Positions 7,983 through 16,210 of a stretch of 45,946 bases of DNA are shown one piece after another. The stretch is from Lactonifactor sp. BIOML-A5 (GTDB lineage Bacteria > Bacillota > Clostridia > Lachnospirales > Lachnospiraceae): the NCBI RefSeq assembly GCF_009677585.1, contig NZ_WKYV01000034.1, positions 1-45,946 of the forward strand, written 5' to 3'. Position 1 is the first letter of the stretch; each line of letters opens with the position of its first letter. Made by a program: the position numbers and the translations under genes. Under the pieces are notes generated by a model, which was not told where the DNA came from, searched no databases, and saw nothing but the letters and a program-made list of their open reading frames with translations.

Positions 7983-8492
7983 CTACAAAAACTGCATAGG
8001 TACAGAGACCCTTAAGAATCTGACAAAAACCAGATAGACAAAGGCAATGGCGGCAGCTGGTATAAAAAAAAGCCGTTTCCATTTCTTCTCCCCACAGATA
8101 AGCATAGTTGCATCCAGAAATATCCAGGTAGAAATCTCAAACCCCACCGGACGGAGGGCTATACCATATGCAATCATAAAGGCCGGAATAAAAATCATCC
8201 GGAATAATCCCCGCATATTGCTGCCAATCTTGCCCTTTAGTTCCGCTACTTTGTACAGTTCTCTGTGAAGATAAGACATTTCTTCCGTTCCATATTTTCC
8301 TGATATCACCCGATATATTTCTGTACCCATAAGTATTACGGCCGTGACAGTAAAAAAGGCCGCGCAGCACAGAGGGAAAAAACTGGGTCCGGCAACTGCA
8401 AGACCTCCCAGCATAGGCATCTGGATGCTTTCAAAATAGATGTAAACAGAAGCAATCAGTAATAAAACAGAAGTGATTACATTTCCAATCAA
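7983..8492 (-). CDS. tctB: TctB small permease subunit (TTT system)
   Basis: A 169-residue membrane protein with four predicted segments (about residues 3-22, 38-58, 102-120 and 135-160). It matches the small subunit of a tripartite tricarboxylate transporter in size and in the PSFFPLCCAAFF region. Translation starts at TTG 8492, which has AGGAGG 7 nt upstream; no ATG is suitably placed. The gap to tctA is 16 nt and to the upstream aldolase gene 67 nt. Identity rests on position and topology more than on sequence. Confidence 0.85.
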   Translation of the reverse strand: MIGNVITSVLLLIASVYIYFESIQMPMLGGLAVAGPSFFPLCCAAFFTVTAVILMGTEIYRVISGKYGTEEMSYLHRELYKVAELKGKIGSNMRGLFRMIFIPAFMIAYGIALRPVGFEISTWIFLDATMLICGEKKWKRLFFIPAAAIAFVYLVFVRFLRVSVPMQFL

Positions 8493-8559
8493 TGTATTTC
8501 CTCCTTCCTTTTACATGGAGCAAATAGGCCTCCCAGTTCCTGGCAGACCTATCATACCT

Positions 8560-9450
8560 TTACCCAATAATCATTTTTGTCTCGACCAGAGCTTTCCGGA
8601 TACGCTCTACCTCCTCTTCCGTTCTTGGAAGAAATGGCTTTTTCGGGATACCAATATCAATTCCCAGCATAGGAAGAACTGCATGGTAAAAGGGAACCGG
8701 AATGCCCGAACCGGTCACTGACCTGAGAAGGTTAGCCTTCAGCTGCATATCTCTGGCTTTCTGGAATTCACCAGCTTTGCAGGCATCATATATTTCTTTG
8801 ATAAATTCAGGGAAGGCATTAGACAGCCCTGATACCACACCGTGTGCTCCTCCCACAACTGCAGGTACCAGGTGGGTTTGAGAGCCGATTAGGAAAAGGA
8901 ACCCTTCTTTTTTTACTTTTGCCATATAATCATAGAAAAGAGCAATGTCTGCCGAACTGTCCTTTATCCCCTCTAATCCAATGTCGGCCAATGCTGCCAG
9001 CAGATCTCCGCTGATACAGAAATTAGAGTATTTGGGGTTATTATAGGCAATAACCGGCAGATCCACTGCCTGGATCAAGTCTTTGTAGTATTGGACAATG
9101 ACATCCTCTGTATGCCTGTAATAGCAGGGGGTGACAGCTGCCACAGCGTCTGCTCCCACTCTCTGGGCATGTTTTGCCAGCTCGATGGTGCTGTTGGTGT
9201 CGGTGCATCCTATCATCAGAATCACCGGCACGCTTCCTTTTGCCACAGACATTACCGTTTCTGCCACTGTTTTTCTCTGTTGAACGGTCATAATTGGGCC
9301 TGATCCATAGGAACCGCCCACAAACAGTCCGTCTACCTTACCGCACAGATATTCGGTATAAGCTGTCAATTTCTTTGTATCAACCTCACCGGTTTCATCA
9401 AAGGGGGTAATCACTGCCGGATATACTCCCGTAAATCTTTTTACATCCAT
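8560..9450 (-). CDS. DapA/NAL-family class I aldolase
   Basis: A 296-residue TIM-barrel enzyme of the dihydrodipicolinate synthase / N-acetylneuraminate lyase family, forming a Schiff base with pyruvate or a 2-oxo acid. Lys163 (in GIKDSS) is the Schiff-base lysine and Tyr136 (in AYNNP) the proton-relay tyrosine. The usual GTTGE loop is replaced by GGSYGSGP (45-52), arguing against true DapA and for a sugar-acid lyase or related aldolase. With a 2-keto-3-deoxy sugar kinase next door, cleavage of a 2-keto-3-deoxy acid to pyruvate and an aldehyde is a reasonable inference. AAAGGAG lies 6 nt before the ATG. Confidence 0.87.
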   Translation of the reverse strand: MDVKRFTGVYPAVITPFDETGEVDTKKLTAYTEYLCGKVDGLFVGGSYGSGPIMTVQQRKTVAETVMSVAKGSVPVILMIGCTDTNSTIELAKHAQRVGADAVAAVTPCYYRHTEDVIVQYYKDLIQAVDLPVIAYNNPKYSNFCISGDLLAALADIGLEGIKDSSADIALFYDYMAKVKKEGFLFLIGSQTHLVPAVVGGAHGVVSGLSNAFPEFIKEIYDACKAGEFQKARDMQLKANLLRSVTGSGIPVPFYHAVLPMLGIDIGIPKKPFLPRTEEEVERIRKALVETKMIIG

Positions 9451-9500
9451 AGGAATCTCCTTTCCTTTTACGTTTTCCTGCTTTCTCTTATCCTGCCTGG

Positions 9501-10451
9501 TTAACGATTACAGCTTTCTCTGCCGCCCATAAATGCATCCAGCTCTTCTCTGCTGGGATAGGATTCTATATTTCCTTTCAGCGTGACGCTAAACGCCCCC
9601 ACAGCATTTGCCAAAGCCAGGCATGTTTCCATCTCAGCACCCTCCAGTACGCCGCAGAGATATCCCGCCGCAAATGCGTCTCCTGCGCCGAAGGTATCCA
9701 CCGCCCGCTCTGCCCGGAACCCCTTGGAATAGCACTTTTCTTTGTTCTCATAGCCGATGCATCCCTGCTCTCCAATTTTTACCACCACAGTACCGGCCCC
9801 ATATGCCTTCATCTGCCTTGCGATTTCATCCGGCTCCTCTGTTCCGTATAAAAGACGTCCCTCTTCCTGGCCCGGAAATACAATATCCGCATATTTCAAG
9901 AGCCTGTTCGTCGTGCGTCTGGCCTGTTCCAGCGGCCACACCTTCAGGCGAAGATTGGGATCAAAAGAAACCAGCAGACCACTCTCTTTTGCCGCTGCCA
10001 TGGCATATTCCGTTGTCTCCTCAGCTTCTTTGCTGAGTCCGGGTGTAATTCCGCTGATATGGAGGATTTTTCCAGACTTTAGATAGTTTAGGTCTATGAG
10101 GTCTGGAGTCATTGTACTGGCTGCGGAACCCTTTCGATAATAAAAGTTTCTGCTCTCCCCGTTTTCCAGTCTCTGCCTGAAGAATATACCTGTAGGTGCA
10201 TTGTCATCCATCAATACCTGACATACCTCTACTCCTTCCCCGGCAACCGTATTTTTTATCTTTGCGCCAAATTCATCATTTCCCAATTTACTAATCCAGC
10301 CTGCGCTGTGATTAAGTTTCACCAGGGCCACTGCGGTATTCGTCTCCGCTCCGCCTATGTGACATTCATAGTCCTGGGAATACCGCAGCTTCCCTTTGCT
10401 CAGGCTGTCAAAGACTACCATAGTCTCACCTAATGTTATTACCTCCGGCAT
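9501..10451 (-). CDS. PfkB-family sugar kinase, KDG kinase-like
   Basis: A 316-residue ribokinase-fold enzyme. The N-terminal motif GGAETNTAVAL (33-43) and the C-terminal DTFGAGDAFAAG (252-263, with catalytic Asp258) are the two PfkB signatures. The sequence resembles 2-keto-3-deoxygluconate kinases more than fructokinases (for example FFRQRLENGESRNFYYRKGSAA). It would phosphorylate a 2-keto-3-deoxy sugar acid with ATP in the cytosol. GAGAGGAAG precedes the ATG. It lies between the alcohol dehydrogenase and the aldolase gene, supporting a sugar-acid pathway. Exact substrate uncertain. Confidence 0.88.
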   Translation of the reverse strand: MPEVITLGETMVVFDSLSKGKLRYSQDYECHIGGAETNTAVALVKLNHSAGWISKLGNDEFGAKIKNTVAGEGVEVCQVLMDDNAPTGIFFRQRLENGESRNFYYRKGSAASTMTPDLIDLNYLKSGKILHISGITPGLSKEAEETTEYAMAAAKESGLLVSFDPNLRLKVWPLEQARRTTNRLLKYADIVFPGQEEGRLLYGTEEPDEIARQMKAYGAGTVVVKIGEQGCIGYENKEKCYSKGFRAERAVDTFGAGDAFAAGYLCGVLEGAEMETCLALANAVGAFSVTLKGNIESYPSREELDAFMGGRESCNR

Positions 10452-10463
10452 ATTTCTTCCTCT

Positions 10464-11630
10464 CTACCTCAGGCCGTTCATAGCTTTTTTGGCAATCCCT
10501 ACAAGGTCTTCTACCCTGGAGGTTCTGGGATTGGAATAAATATTGCCGCTTTGATATGCCTTCTGCGCAATCTCCTCCAGATCTTCTTCCTTCACTCCCC
10601 AGTCTTTTAGGCCCTGAGTAATACCAATGTCTGCATTCAGCCTCTTGACAGCCTCTACCGACTTTGCAGCTGCCTCCATAGGAGACAGCCCCTCCACGTG
10701 TTCCCCTAAAAGCTTAGCTACCTCTATATACTTTTCTGTGGCTGCAGGGAGATTGTATTCCATTACCCAGGGGAGCATAATTGCATTCACCGTACCATGG
10801 GGGATCTTATACTTGGCGCCCAAAGGCATGGCAAAAGCGTGAGAAAGTCCCAATTTGCCCACATTAAAAGCCAGGGCCGCAATAAGGCTTCCCATCAGCA
10901 TATCCTCCCGGGCGTCTATGTCATCTCCTTTGGTTGCCGCCTTTCGGAGAGCTCCTGCAATCAAACGCATAGCGTGATAGGAGAGTCCTTCTGATACGGG
11001 CTGTGTGGCCTTAGACACATAGGATTCCATTGCATGGCAGAATGCATCCATACCTGTAGCTGCAGTAACATGGGAAGGTACACTTAGGGTCAGCTCCGGA
11101 TCCAGAATCGCCGTATCCGGCATAATCTCCCAGCCGCCCACACTGGCTTTTATGTCTTTTTCTTTGTCCCCCACCACAGCCCAGAAGGTGACCTCACTTC
11201 CGGTTCCGGCGGTAGTCGGCACCGCAATTATGGGAAGGGGCTTGTTTTTTATGTTTCCGAAGCCAAGGTAATCAAAAATTTTTCCATCGTTTGTCCACAT
11301 AACAGCTACATTTTTAGCCGTATCCATGGAGCTTCCTCCTCCGACTCCAATGACCGCTGTAGCCTTTGCCTCTTTCAGCATCTCTACCGCCTCATCTACC
11401 CCTTTATAGGTAGGTTCCGGCTCCACATCATGGTAAATACTATATTTTATGTTTCCCTCCTGCAATGACTCTTCAATTGTTTTCAGCACACCGCTGGCAT
11501 ATACCCCCCGATCTGTCACTATTAGAACACTGTCGCTTCCCAGGTCTTTTACCTTTTCAGCGGTGTGCAAAGCTGCACCCCGTCCAAAAAACAGTTCTGT
11601 AGGCATTTTATATGTATACAACTGACTCAT
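10464..11630 (-). CDS. Iron-containing (group III) alcohol dehydrogenase
   Basis: A 388-residue NAD(P)H-dependent alcohol dehydrogenase. The nucleotide loop GGGSSMDTAK is at 97-106, PTTAGTGSE at 138-146, and the metal ligands Asp195, His199, His264 and His278 are all intact. ATG 11630 is chosen because GAAAGGAG lies 5 nt upstream; the ATG 15 nt earlier overlaps that ribosome site. It is the first full gene of the leftward operon, divergent from the LysR gene. Likely role: reducing an aldehyde such as the glyceraldehyde or hydroxy-aldehyde product of the pathway, or oxidising the entry substrate; direction cannot be read from sequence. Confidence 0.9.
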   Translation of the reverse strand: MSQLYTYKMPTELFFGRGAALHTAEKVKDLGSDSVLIVTDRGVYASGVLKTIEESLQEGNIKYSIYHDVEPEPTYKGVDEAVEMLKEAKATAVIGVGGGSSMDTAKNVAVMWTNDGKIFDYLGFGNIKNKPLPIIAVPTTAGTGSEVTFWAVVGDKEKDIKASVGGWEIMPDTAILDPELTLSVPSHVTAATGMDAFCHAMESYVSKATQPVSEGLSYHAMRLIAGALRKAATKGDDIDAREDMLMGSLIAALAFNVGKLGLSHAFAMPLGAKYKIPHGTVNAIMLPWVMEYNLPAATEKYIEVAKLLGEHVEGLSPMEAAAKSVEAVKRLNADIGITQGLKDWGVKEEDLEEIAQKAYQSGNIYSNPRTSRVEDLVGIAKKAMNGLR

Positions 11631-11684
11631 ACGTTCTCCTTTCATACAACTTTACATAACCATTCACCCCTGTACTTCTCATAG

Positions 11685-11711
11685 TTAGCTGGTATCATAA
11701 AAACGCAGCAT
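11685..11711 (-). CDS. 8-codon leader ORF before adh
   Basis: The minus strand carries a near-perfect ribosome site, AAAGGAGGAG, 8 nt before ATG 11711. That start opens a frame of only eight codons (MLRFYDTS, stop at 11685). The real adh start lies 55 nt further on, with its own AAAGGAG. Two strong ribosome sites in one leader suggest either a translated leader peptide or a vestigial start. The function is speculative. Confidence 0.35.
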   Translation of the reverse strand: MLRFYDTS

Positions 11712-12018
11712 ACAACCTTCTCCTCCTTTCGTTTATACTCTGTTATAGTTCAGTAAGCTTTATCACAAAATGATTATGATATTTTTTTATCAATCAGTAA
11801 TTAATTCTTTTCTTTTTGATTTTTAATAGGAAAACTTTTTATACTTTTTGGTAAAATTGTGCAATTAATTCACCTTCTTTTTGTATTTTTTGCACCTATT
11901 GTATAATTTCAGTTTACACAAAGCTTGATAATTTGTCCAATTCCTATTATAATATATAAGTTATAACAAAATTGTGATAATACACTGTGCGATACATAAT
12001 TCGCAGACAGGAGGCGTC
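11712..12018. promoter_or_regulatory. Divergent control region, LysR operon
   Basis: This AT-rich spacer lies between the leftward adh operon and the rightward LysR gene. An interrupted dyad at 11761-11781 (TATCA, 11 nt, TGATA) fits the LysR-type T-N11-A box and is well placed to control the operon. A second TTGTGATAA motif occurs at about 11971-11979. For the leftward operon the best -10 is TATAAC at about 11743-11748 with a weak TTTGTG 16 nt upstream, as expected of an activator-dependent promoter. No further gene is seen. Confidence 0.5.
11925..11953 (+). promoter_or_regulatory. Promoter of the LysR gene
   Basis: TTGATA (11925-11930) and TATAAT (11948-11953) with a 17-nt spacer, about 60 bp ahead of the LysR ATG. 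The TTGTGATAA motif lies just downstream, where the regulator could repress its own gene. Confidence 0.8.
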
Positions 12019-12948
12019 ATGTTTTATAAAAATTATGAGTATTTTCTTACGATAGCCAAATACCGAAGCATAACAAAGGCTGCAGATGAGCTTTATATTT
12101 CCCAGCCTGCCCTTAGCAACTATTTAAACCGTCTTGAGAAAAAACTGGGAATTGCACTTTTTGATCACTCTTCTATTCCGCTGAAGCTGACCTTTGCGGG
12201 AGAGCACTATCTGGAATATATAAATTCCCTGAATCATATGGAGAAAAGACTGGAAGATGAATTTTCCGAGATACGAATGGAAAAGCGGGGAAAGATAGCG
12301 GTTGGGCTTAGTCCCTGGAGAGCTTCCCATATGCTCCCAAGAGTGCTTCCCGATTTCAGCGAGAACTACCCGCACATCAATATACAGGCAGAAGAAGGAC
12401 TGGAACATGAGCTCTATAATTTTATTGAGTGGAAAAAAGTGGATTTCAGTATAAAAAGCCTTATCCATCCCTCCCCTCAATTTCATTATGAGATTATAAT
12501 GAAGGAACGTATTCTGTTGGCGATTAACATCCGCCACCCCATTCTAAAACATATTTCGTTCCAATACGATTACGATCCTAAAAACGTCCCCCATTTTGAT
12601 TTGGAACGCGCCAGAAATGAACGTTTTATATTTCCAAAGCCCACCCAGAACCTGTATCATGCAATTCAGGAGATCCTTATCGTAAATCAGATAGACGGAA
12701 CAGGCTTTGAAACTGCCAATGTGGCCACTGCTTTGAATCTGGTAGAAGCCAATTTTGGGATCACTTTTGTACCCGAGGCTTGTATTCTTCATTCGAATCC
12801 CTACCCCAATATTGTATTTTTTACAATTGGTGAACCTGTGCTTTTTTGGTACTTAACTGCAGTATATAAGAAAAATGAATATCTTCCCAATATTTGCCGC
12901 CTGCTGATAGAAGATTTTAAGAAAAATTATCAGACTCCCCGTCAATAA
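12019..12948 (+). CDS. LysR-family transcriptional regulator
   Basis: A 309-residue regulator with an N-terminal winged helix-turn-helix (residues 1-60; FLTIAKYRSITKAADELYIS then QPALSNYLNRLEKKLG) and a C-terminal effector-binding domain of the periplasmic-binding fold. ATG 12019 is chosen because AGGAGG lies 4-5 nt upstream; an upstream in-frame ATG at 11974 lies within the probable 5' leader. It is divergent from the adh-kdgK-aldolase-tctBAC-aldh operon, and control of that operon in response to a pathway acid is the usual arrangement, though inferred. Confidence 0.92.
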   Translation: MFYKNYEYFLTIAKYRSITKAADELYISQPALSNYLNRLEKKLGIALFDHSSIPLKLTFAGEHYLEYINSLNHMEKRLEDEFSEIRMEKRGKIAVGLSPWRASHMLPRVLPDFSENYPHINIQAEEGLEHELYNFIEWKKVDFSIKSLIHPSPQFHYEIIMKERILLAINIRHPILKHISFQYDYDPKNVPHFDLERARNERFIFPKPTQNLYHAIQEILIVNQIDGTGFETANVATALNLVEANFGITFVPEACILHSNPYPNIVFFTIGEPVLFWYLTAVYKKNEYLPNICRLLIEDFKKNYQTPRQ

Positions 12949-12984
12949 ACCTTCTGCATAATCATATTCTACGCAGAGTATATG

Positions 12985-13068
12985 GTTCCCTCCGGATAGA
13001 GCTACCCACTGAAACTTTCTATATCCGGGCGAGAGGAAACCCGTGACGGGGACTGGCTTCTCTGGAAC
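12985..13068. other. Possible structured RNA element, three-way junction
   Basis: In the gap between the converging LysR and symporter genes, GTTCC (12985-12989) can pair with GGAAC (13064-13068) and enclose two hairpins. The first is CCGGATA at 12992-12998 with TATCCGG at 13022-13028. The second is AGAG at 13032-13035 with CTCT at 13060-13063, carrying an inner CCCG/CGGG stem. It matches no riboswitch class I can recognise, and no gene lies properly downstream. It may be an unfamiliar RNA, a relic, or chance. Confidence 0.3.
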
Positions 13069-13070
13069 AC

Positions 13071-13104
13071 AAAAAAGACGCCCCTAAATTACTGGGAACG
13101 CCTT
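13071..13104 (-). terminator. Rho-independent terminator of the symporter operon
   Basis: On the minus strand AAGGCGTTCC and GGGGCGTCTT form a 10-bp stem (with G-U pairs) around a 10-nt loop, followed by TTTTTT. It lies about 46 nt after the symporter stop codon. Confidence 0.7.
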
Positions 13105-13149
13105 CGTTGGATTGATTTAATGTAAATACACCACCACTACAATATCTTG

Positions 13150-14604
13150 TTAATTATTTTTTGAAATTCTTTTTATATTATTTCTTTTCTTTTTTTGTGC
13201 ACTATCCTGTTCTTTTTGGACTGTGTTCAAATATTTTCTGGTAGCTGCTGTCACCTCTCCGCTTAAAAGAGTGATCGCAATCAGGTTAGGGATCGCCATG
13301 CATCCGTTCATAGTATCCGCAAGCTCCCAGATAAATCCCGGAGCAGTAACACATCCCGGAAGGATCACCACTATGTAGAGAAGCTTGTAAAAACGTATGT
13401 ATCTTTCTCCCAGAAGATAAGTCACTGCCTGCACGCCAAAATAAGACCAGCCTACAATGGTAGCAAAGGCGAACAACACGATAGCAGCCGCCATAAACTT
13501 GCTTCCTCCGGGAATTGCGGTCTCAAAAGCCAACCCCGTCAATGTCGTCCCGTCTATGTTTTCAATTCCATTTACAATGTTAGAAAGACACTGGGTTTTG
13601 TCATACACTCCGGATGTAAGTATTACCAATGCTGTAATCGTACAGACAACAACGGTGTCCGCAAACACCTCAAAGATTCCCCACATCCCCTGAACCACCG
13701 GTTCCTTTACATCCGATGCAATATGGGCCATCACAGAAGATCCAAGACCTGCCTCATTAGAAAAAATCCCTCTGGCAATTCCCATTTTCATGGCCTGACG
13801 CATTCCATACCCCAGTACACCGCCGCCCACAGACCGCAGCTGAAATGCCTCAGTCACTATTGTTGAAAACGCCTGGGGAATATTTCTCCAATGAACAGCC
13901 AGAACAAAAATACCGCCTGCAAGATAGAAGACAGCCATAAAAGGCACAACTTTTTCCGTTACCTTTGCTAAGCGTTTCACACCCCCGAGCAGCACCAGTC
14001 CAACAGCAGCCATTGAGAGCACTCCTGTCAGAACCGGCGGAACCGAGAAGGCCTCTTTCAGCCCCACAGCCATAGAGTTAGCCTGGGTCATGTTTCCCAT
14101 TCCCAAGGAAGCCAGAATACATAAAAAAGCAAACACTGCAGCCAGCCACGGACAATGTAGCCCCTTTTCTATATACAGCATCGCCCCGCCCGTCCAATCT
14201 CCTTTTGAGTCTTTTCTCCGATAGCGGATTCCCAAAATGTTCTCTGCAAAATTTGTCATCATACCCAACAGTGCAGAGACCCACATCCAGAAAATTGCTC
14301 CCGGACCTCCTGCAATTATGGCAGTTGCCACCCCTGTAATATTTCCCGTTCCCAGTGTGGCCGCCAGCGCTGTGCAGAAAGACTGAAACTGAGAAATGGC
14401 ATGCTCATCATCTGTCTTTCGTACATTACGATTACGAAAAAGGGCTACAATTGTCCGTCCCATCCACAGCCTGATATGCGTGAATTGAAAAAATCCTGTA
14501 CGCACAGTAAACAGAATCCCAACCGCCAAAAACATTACCAGCATCCCCGGTCCCCATATAAATCCATTCAGGCCGTGCACTGCATTTTTTATTAACTCTG
14601 CCAT
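13150..14604 (-). CDS. Alanine/glycine:cation symporter (AGCS family)
   Basis: A 484-residue polytopic membrane protein with about 11 segments, a sodium- or proton-coupled amino-acid carrier. AGCS landmarks include GTGNITGVATAI, GPGAIFWMWVSALLGM, FAENILGIRYR and GIARGIFSNEAGLGSS. ATG 14604 gives the standard family length and a start at MAELIKNAVHGLNG; the frame stays open upstream to 14763, but that extension lacks a ribosome site and homology. Upstream in the same direction are an alkyltransferase-like gene and a D-cysteine desulfhydrase-like gene, suggesting uptake of the amino acid that the latter enzyme degrades. No glycine riboswitch is seen upstream. Confidence 0.9.
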   Translation of the reverse strand: MAELIKNAVHGLNGFIWGPGMLVMFLAVGILFTVRTGFFQFTHIRLWMGRTIVALFRNRNVRKTDDEHAISQFQSFCTALAATLGTGNITGVATAIIAGGPGAIFWMWVSALLGMMTNFAENILGIRYRRKDSKGDWTGGAMLYIEKGLHCPWLAAVFAFLCILASLGMGNMTQANSMAVGLKEAFSVPPVLTGVLSMAAVGLVLLGGVKRLAKVTEKVVPFMAVFYLAGGIFVLAVHWRNIPQAFSTIVTEAFQLRSVGGGVLGYGMRQAMKMGIARGIFSNEAGLGSSVMAHIASDVKEPVVQGMWGIFEVFADTVVVCTITALVILTSGVYDKTQCLSNIVNGIENIDGTTLTGLAFETAIPGGSKFMAAAIVLFAFATIVGWSYFGVQAVTYLLGERYIRFYKLLYIVVILPGCVTAPGFIWELADTMNGCMAIPNLIAITLLSGEVTAATRKYLNTVQKEQDSAQKKKRNNIKRISKNN

Positions 14605-14705
14605 TACATATCCTATACTCCCTTGTCTGCTCCATCTATGTATATGCATACCCGGAAGATAAGATGACGTCAGGCTGCTTTCCGGCTGATGATTATGCAG
14701 GAGAA

Positions 14706-15068
14706 TTATCCATCCCCAAACACTCTCCTGAATTCCAAAGCATCCTTTAGCGTATGTCTCCATCCATACACCTTAAGATCCACTCTGTTCTCCTCTCCCA
14801 CCTGCACCCCTTCTGCTTCCAGCATCCTTCGCTGCATGGCGCTGTCAGCAAAGGCACTTGCCCCTGACAGATATCCTTTATGGTTTACCACCCTGTGTGC
14901 AGGCACCTCTCCTGATATCCCCCGATTCAGCGCATATCCCACCTGACGGGAGTTGTTCGGTTTGCCGCACAGCATGGCAATCTGTCCATAGGTCGCTACT
15001 TTTCCATAAGGAATTCTTCTGCAGACAATCCCCACTCTTTCATAAAAATCCATCTTTTGTCCCGTCAT
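14706..15068 (-). CDS. Alkyltransferase-like protein (ATL), Cys replaced by Ala
   Basis: A 120-residue protein of the MGMT C-terminal domain family. It has the helix-turn-helix region (VATYGQIAMLCGKPNNSRQVGYAL, residues 24-47) that binds damaged DNA and flips the base. The active-site motif PCHRV is PAHRVV (56-61): Ala57 replaces the alkyl-accepting Cys. It is therefore not a repair methyltransferase but an ATL, a class that flags O6-alkylguanine for nucleotide excision repair. Its start overlaps the upstream stop by 4 nt (ATGA). Placement inside an amino-acid operon is odd. A second ATG 15 nt on is possible. Confidence 0.88.
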   Translation of the reverse strand: MTGQKMDFYERVGIVCRRIPYGKVATYGQIAMLCGKPNNSRQVGYALNRGISGEVPAHRVVNHKGYLSGASAFADSAMQRRMLEAEGVQVGEENRVDLKVYGWRHTLKDALEFRRVFGDG

Positions 15069-16045
15069 ATAAACCTATCCTTATGAGGAAAAATCCCAAA
15101 TTCTCCGCCTGTATGTATAAATAATACATTTCCGTACAGCAGGGGATTTCCCCTGTTGATTTCTGTTATTACTCCATGCATAGCCTTTCCTGTATATACC
15201 GGATCCAGAACCATACCAGTCTCTCTGGCAGTTTTTGCTATAAAGGCAATCACCTCATCGGATGCGATTCCATACCCATCGCCTACATAGTCATACGTAA
15301 TACACACCTGCTCCATGGATATCTCTTTGCCGAATTCAGCAAGTTCCATTCCCTCCCGGATAATATCCCCAGCCCTTTTTCTTCCGTCTGCATTTTGATC
15401 ATAGATGTTAAAACCAACAATCTTCTTTTTGCTTTCGTAGTATTCATTTGCGGCATAAAGCCCTGCGTACGTCCCGCCGGAGCCGTCAGTGACACAGATT
15501 GCGTCAAAGGTAAGCCCCATCTCCTTCTCCTGTTCTAAAATTTCTTCAAATGCCTGAAAGTAGCCATACATCCCGATGCCATTGCTTGCCCCCTCAGGGA
15601 GGACATAAACTTTACAATCTTGCTCTTCGTACTTCCTTTTAATCTCTTCCATAACCTCATTTCTTCGTGATCCATACGCCTCTTCAGAGATAAATGTCAC
15701 CTTTGCTCCAAAAAGTACATCCAGAAAATAATTCCCTTCCGGATCTTTTGGCTCACCTTTAAGAACCAAATGGGTTCTTTTTCCCAGACGGGCAGCCGCC
15801 GCGGCTGTGGCCCTGGCATGATTCGATTGAATCCCCCCGCAGGTTATAAATACCTCTGCACCACTCTCAATCCCTTGTTTTAAGGCATATTCCAGCTTTC
15901 TTACCTTATTTCCGCTCATCTCAAATCCGGTAAAATCATCACGCTTTATATATAATTTTGTGTGAGCCCTTGAGTAGCTCAAACCCTCAGGGACCATAAT
16001 CGGGGTAGGTAAATTGGCAAGGCTCAGTTTTGATGGTTTGATCAT
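15065..16045 (-). CDS. D-cysteine desulfhydrase / ACC deaminase-like PLP enzyme
   Basis: A 326-residue fold-type II PLP enzyme. Lys47 in SGNKVRKLEYAL is the PLP-binding lysine, and GGIQSNHARATAAAA plus the phosphate-binding GSGGTYAGL are family signatures. Most bacterial members act on D-cysteine (to pyruvate, sulfide and ammonia) or similar D-amino acids; some are ACC deaminases. ATG 16045 has AGGAGGG about 8 nt upstream and gives the standard length. It is first in an operon with an ATL protein and an Ala/Gly symporter, and is divergent from the PFK gene. The exact substrate is not determined. Confidence 0.85.
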   Translation of the reverse strand: MIKPSKLSLANLPTPIMVPEGLSYSRAHTKLYIKRDDFTGFEMSGNKVRKLEYALKQGIESGAEVFITCGGIQSNHARATAAAAARLGKRTHLVLKGEPKDPEGNYFLDVLFGAKVTFISEEAYGSRRNEVMEEIKRKYEEQDCKVYVLPEGASNGIGMYGYFQAFEEILEQEKEMGLTFDAICVTDGSGGTYAGLYAANEYYESKKKIVGFNIYDQNADGRKRAGDIIREGMELAEFGKEISMEQVCITYDYVGDGYGIASDEVIAFIAKTARETGMVLDPVYTGKAMHGVITEINRGNPLLYGNVLFIHTGGEFGIFPHKDRFI

Positions 16046-16185
16046 AATTTCTTCCCTCCTATTTTTAAAATTATACCACGGCATTTTAGAATAAGAAATC
16101 TCTTTCCTATAATTGCTGCGGACTGCATTTTTTCAAAACAAAATTGTATAAATCTTGCTTTTTTCGTGCACAAACAATATTTATA

Positions 16186-16194
16186 TGTTATAAT
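16186..16194 (+). promoter_or_regulatory. Extended -10 promoter of the PFK gene
   Basis: TG at 16186-16187, one base, then TATAAT (16189-16194) form an extended -10 element. The -35 region (about GTGCAC, 17 nt upstream) is poor. The +1 would fall near 16201, leaving a leader of about 67 nt that contains the ribosome-site hairpin. Confidence 0.65.
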
Positions 16195-16210
16195 TATAAC
16201 AAATTTTATA

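Noticed and set aside
12970..13070. Glycine riboswitch for the Ala/Gly symporter
   Set aside because: The structure is on the wrong side of the symporter gene (downstream), and the conserved glycine-aptamer core is absent; no riboswitch was found upstream of 14604 either.
14706..15068. O6-methylguanine-DNA methyltransferase (repair enzyme)
   Set aside because: The acceptor Cys is replaced by Ala in the PAHRV motif, so suicide repair is not possible.
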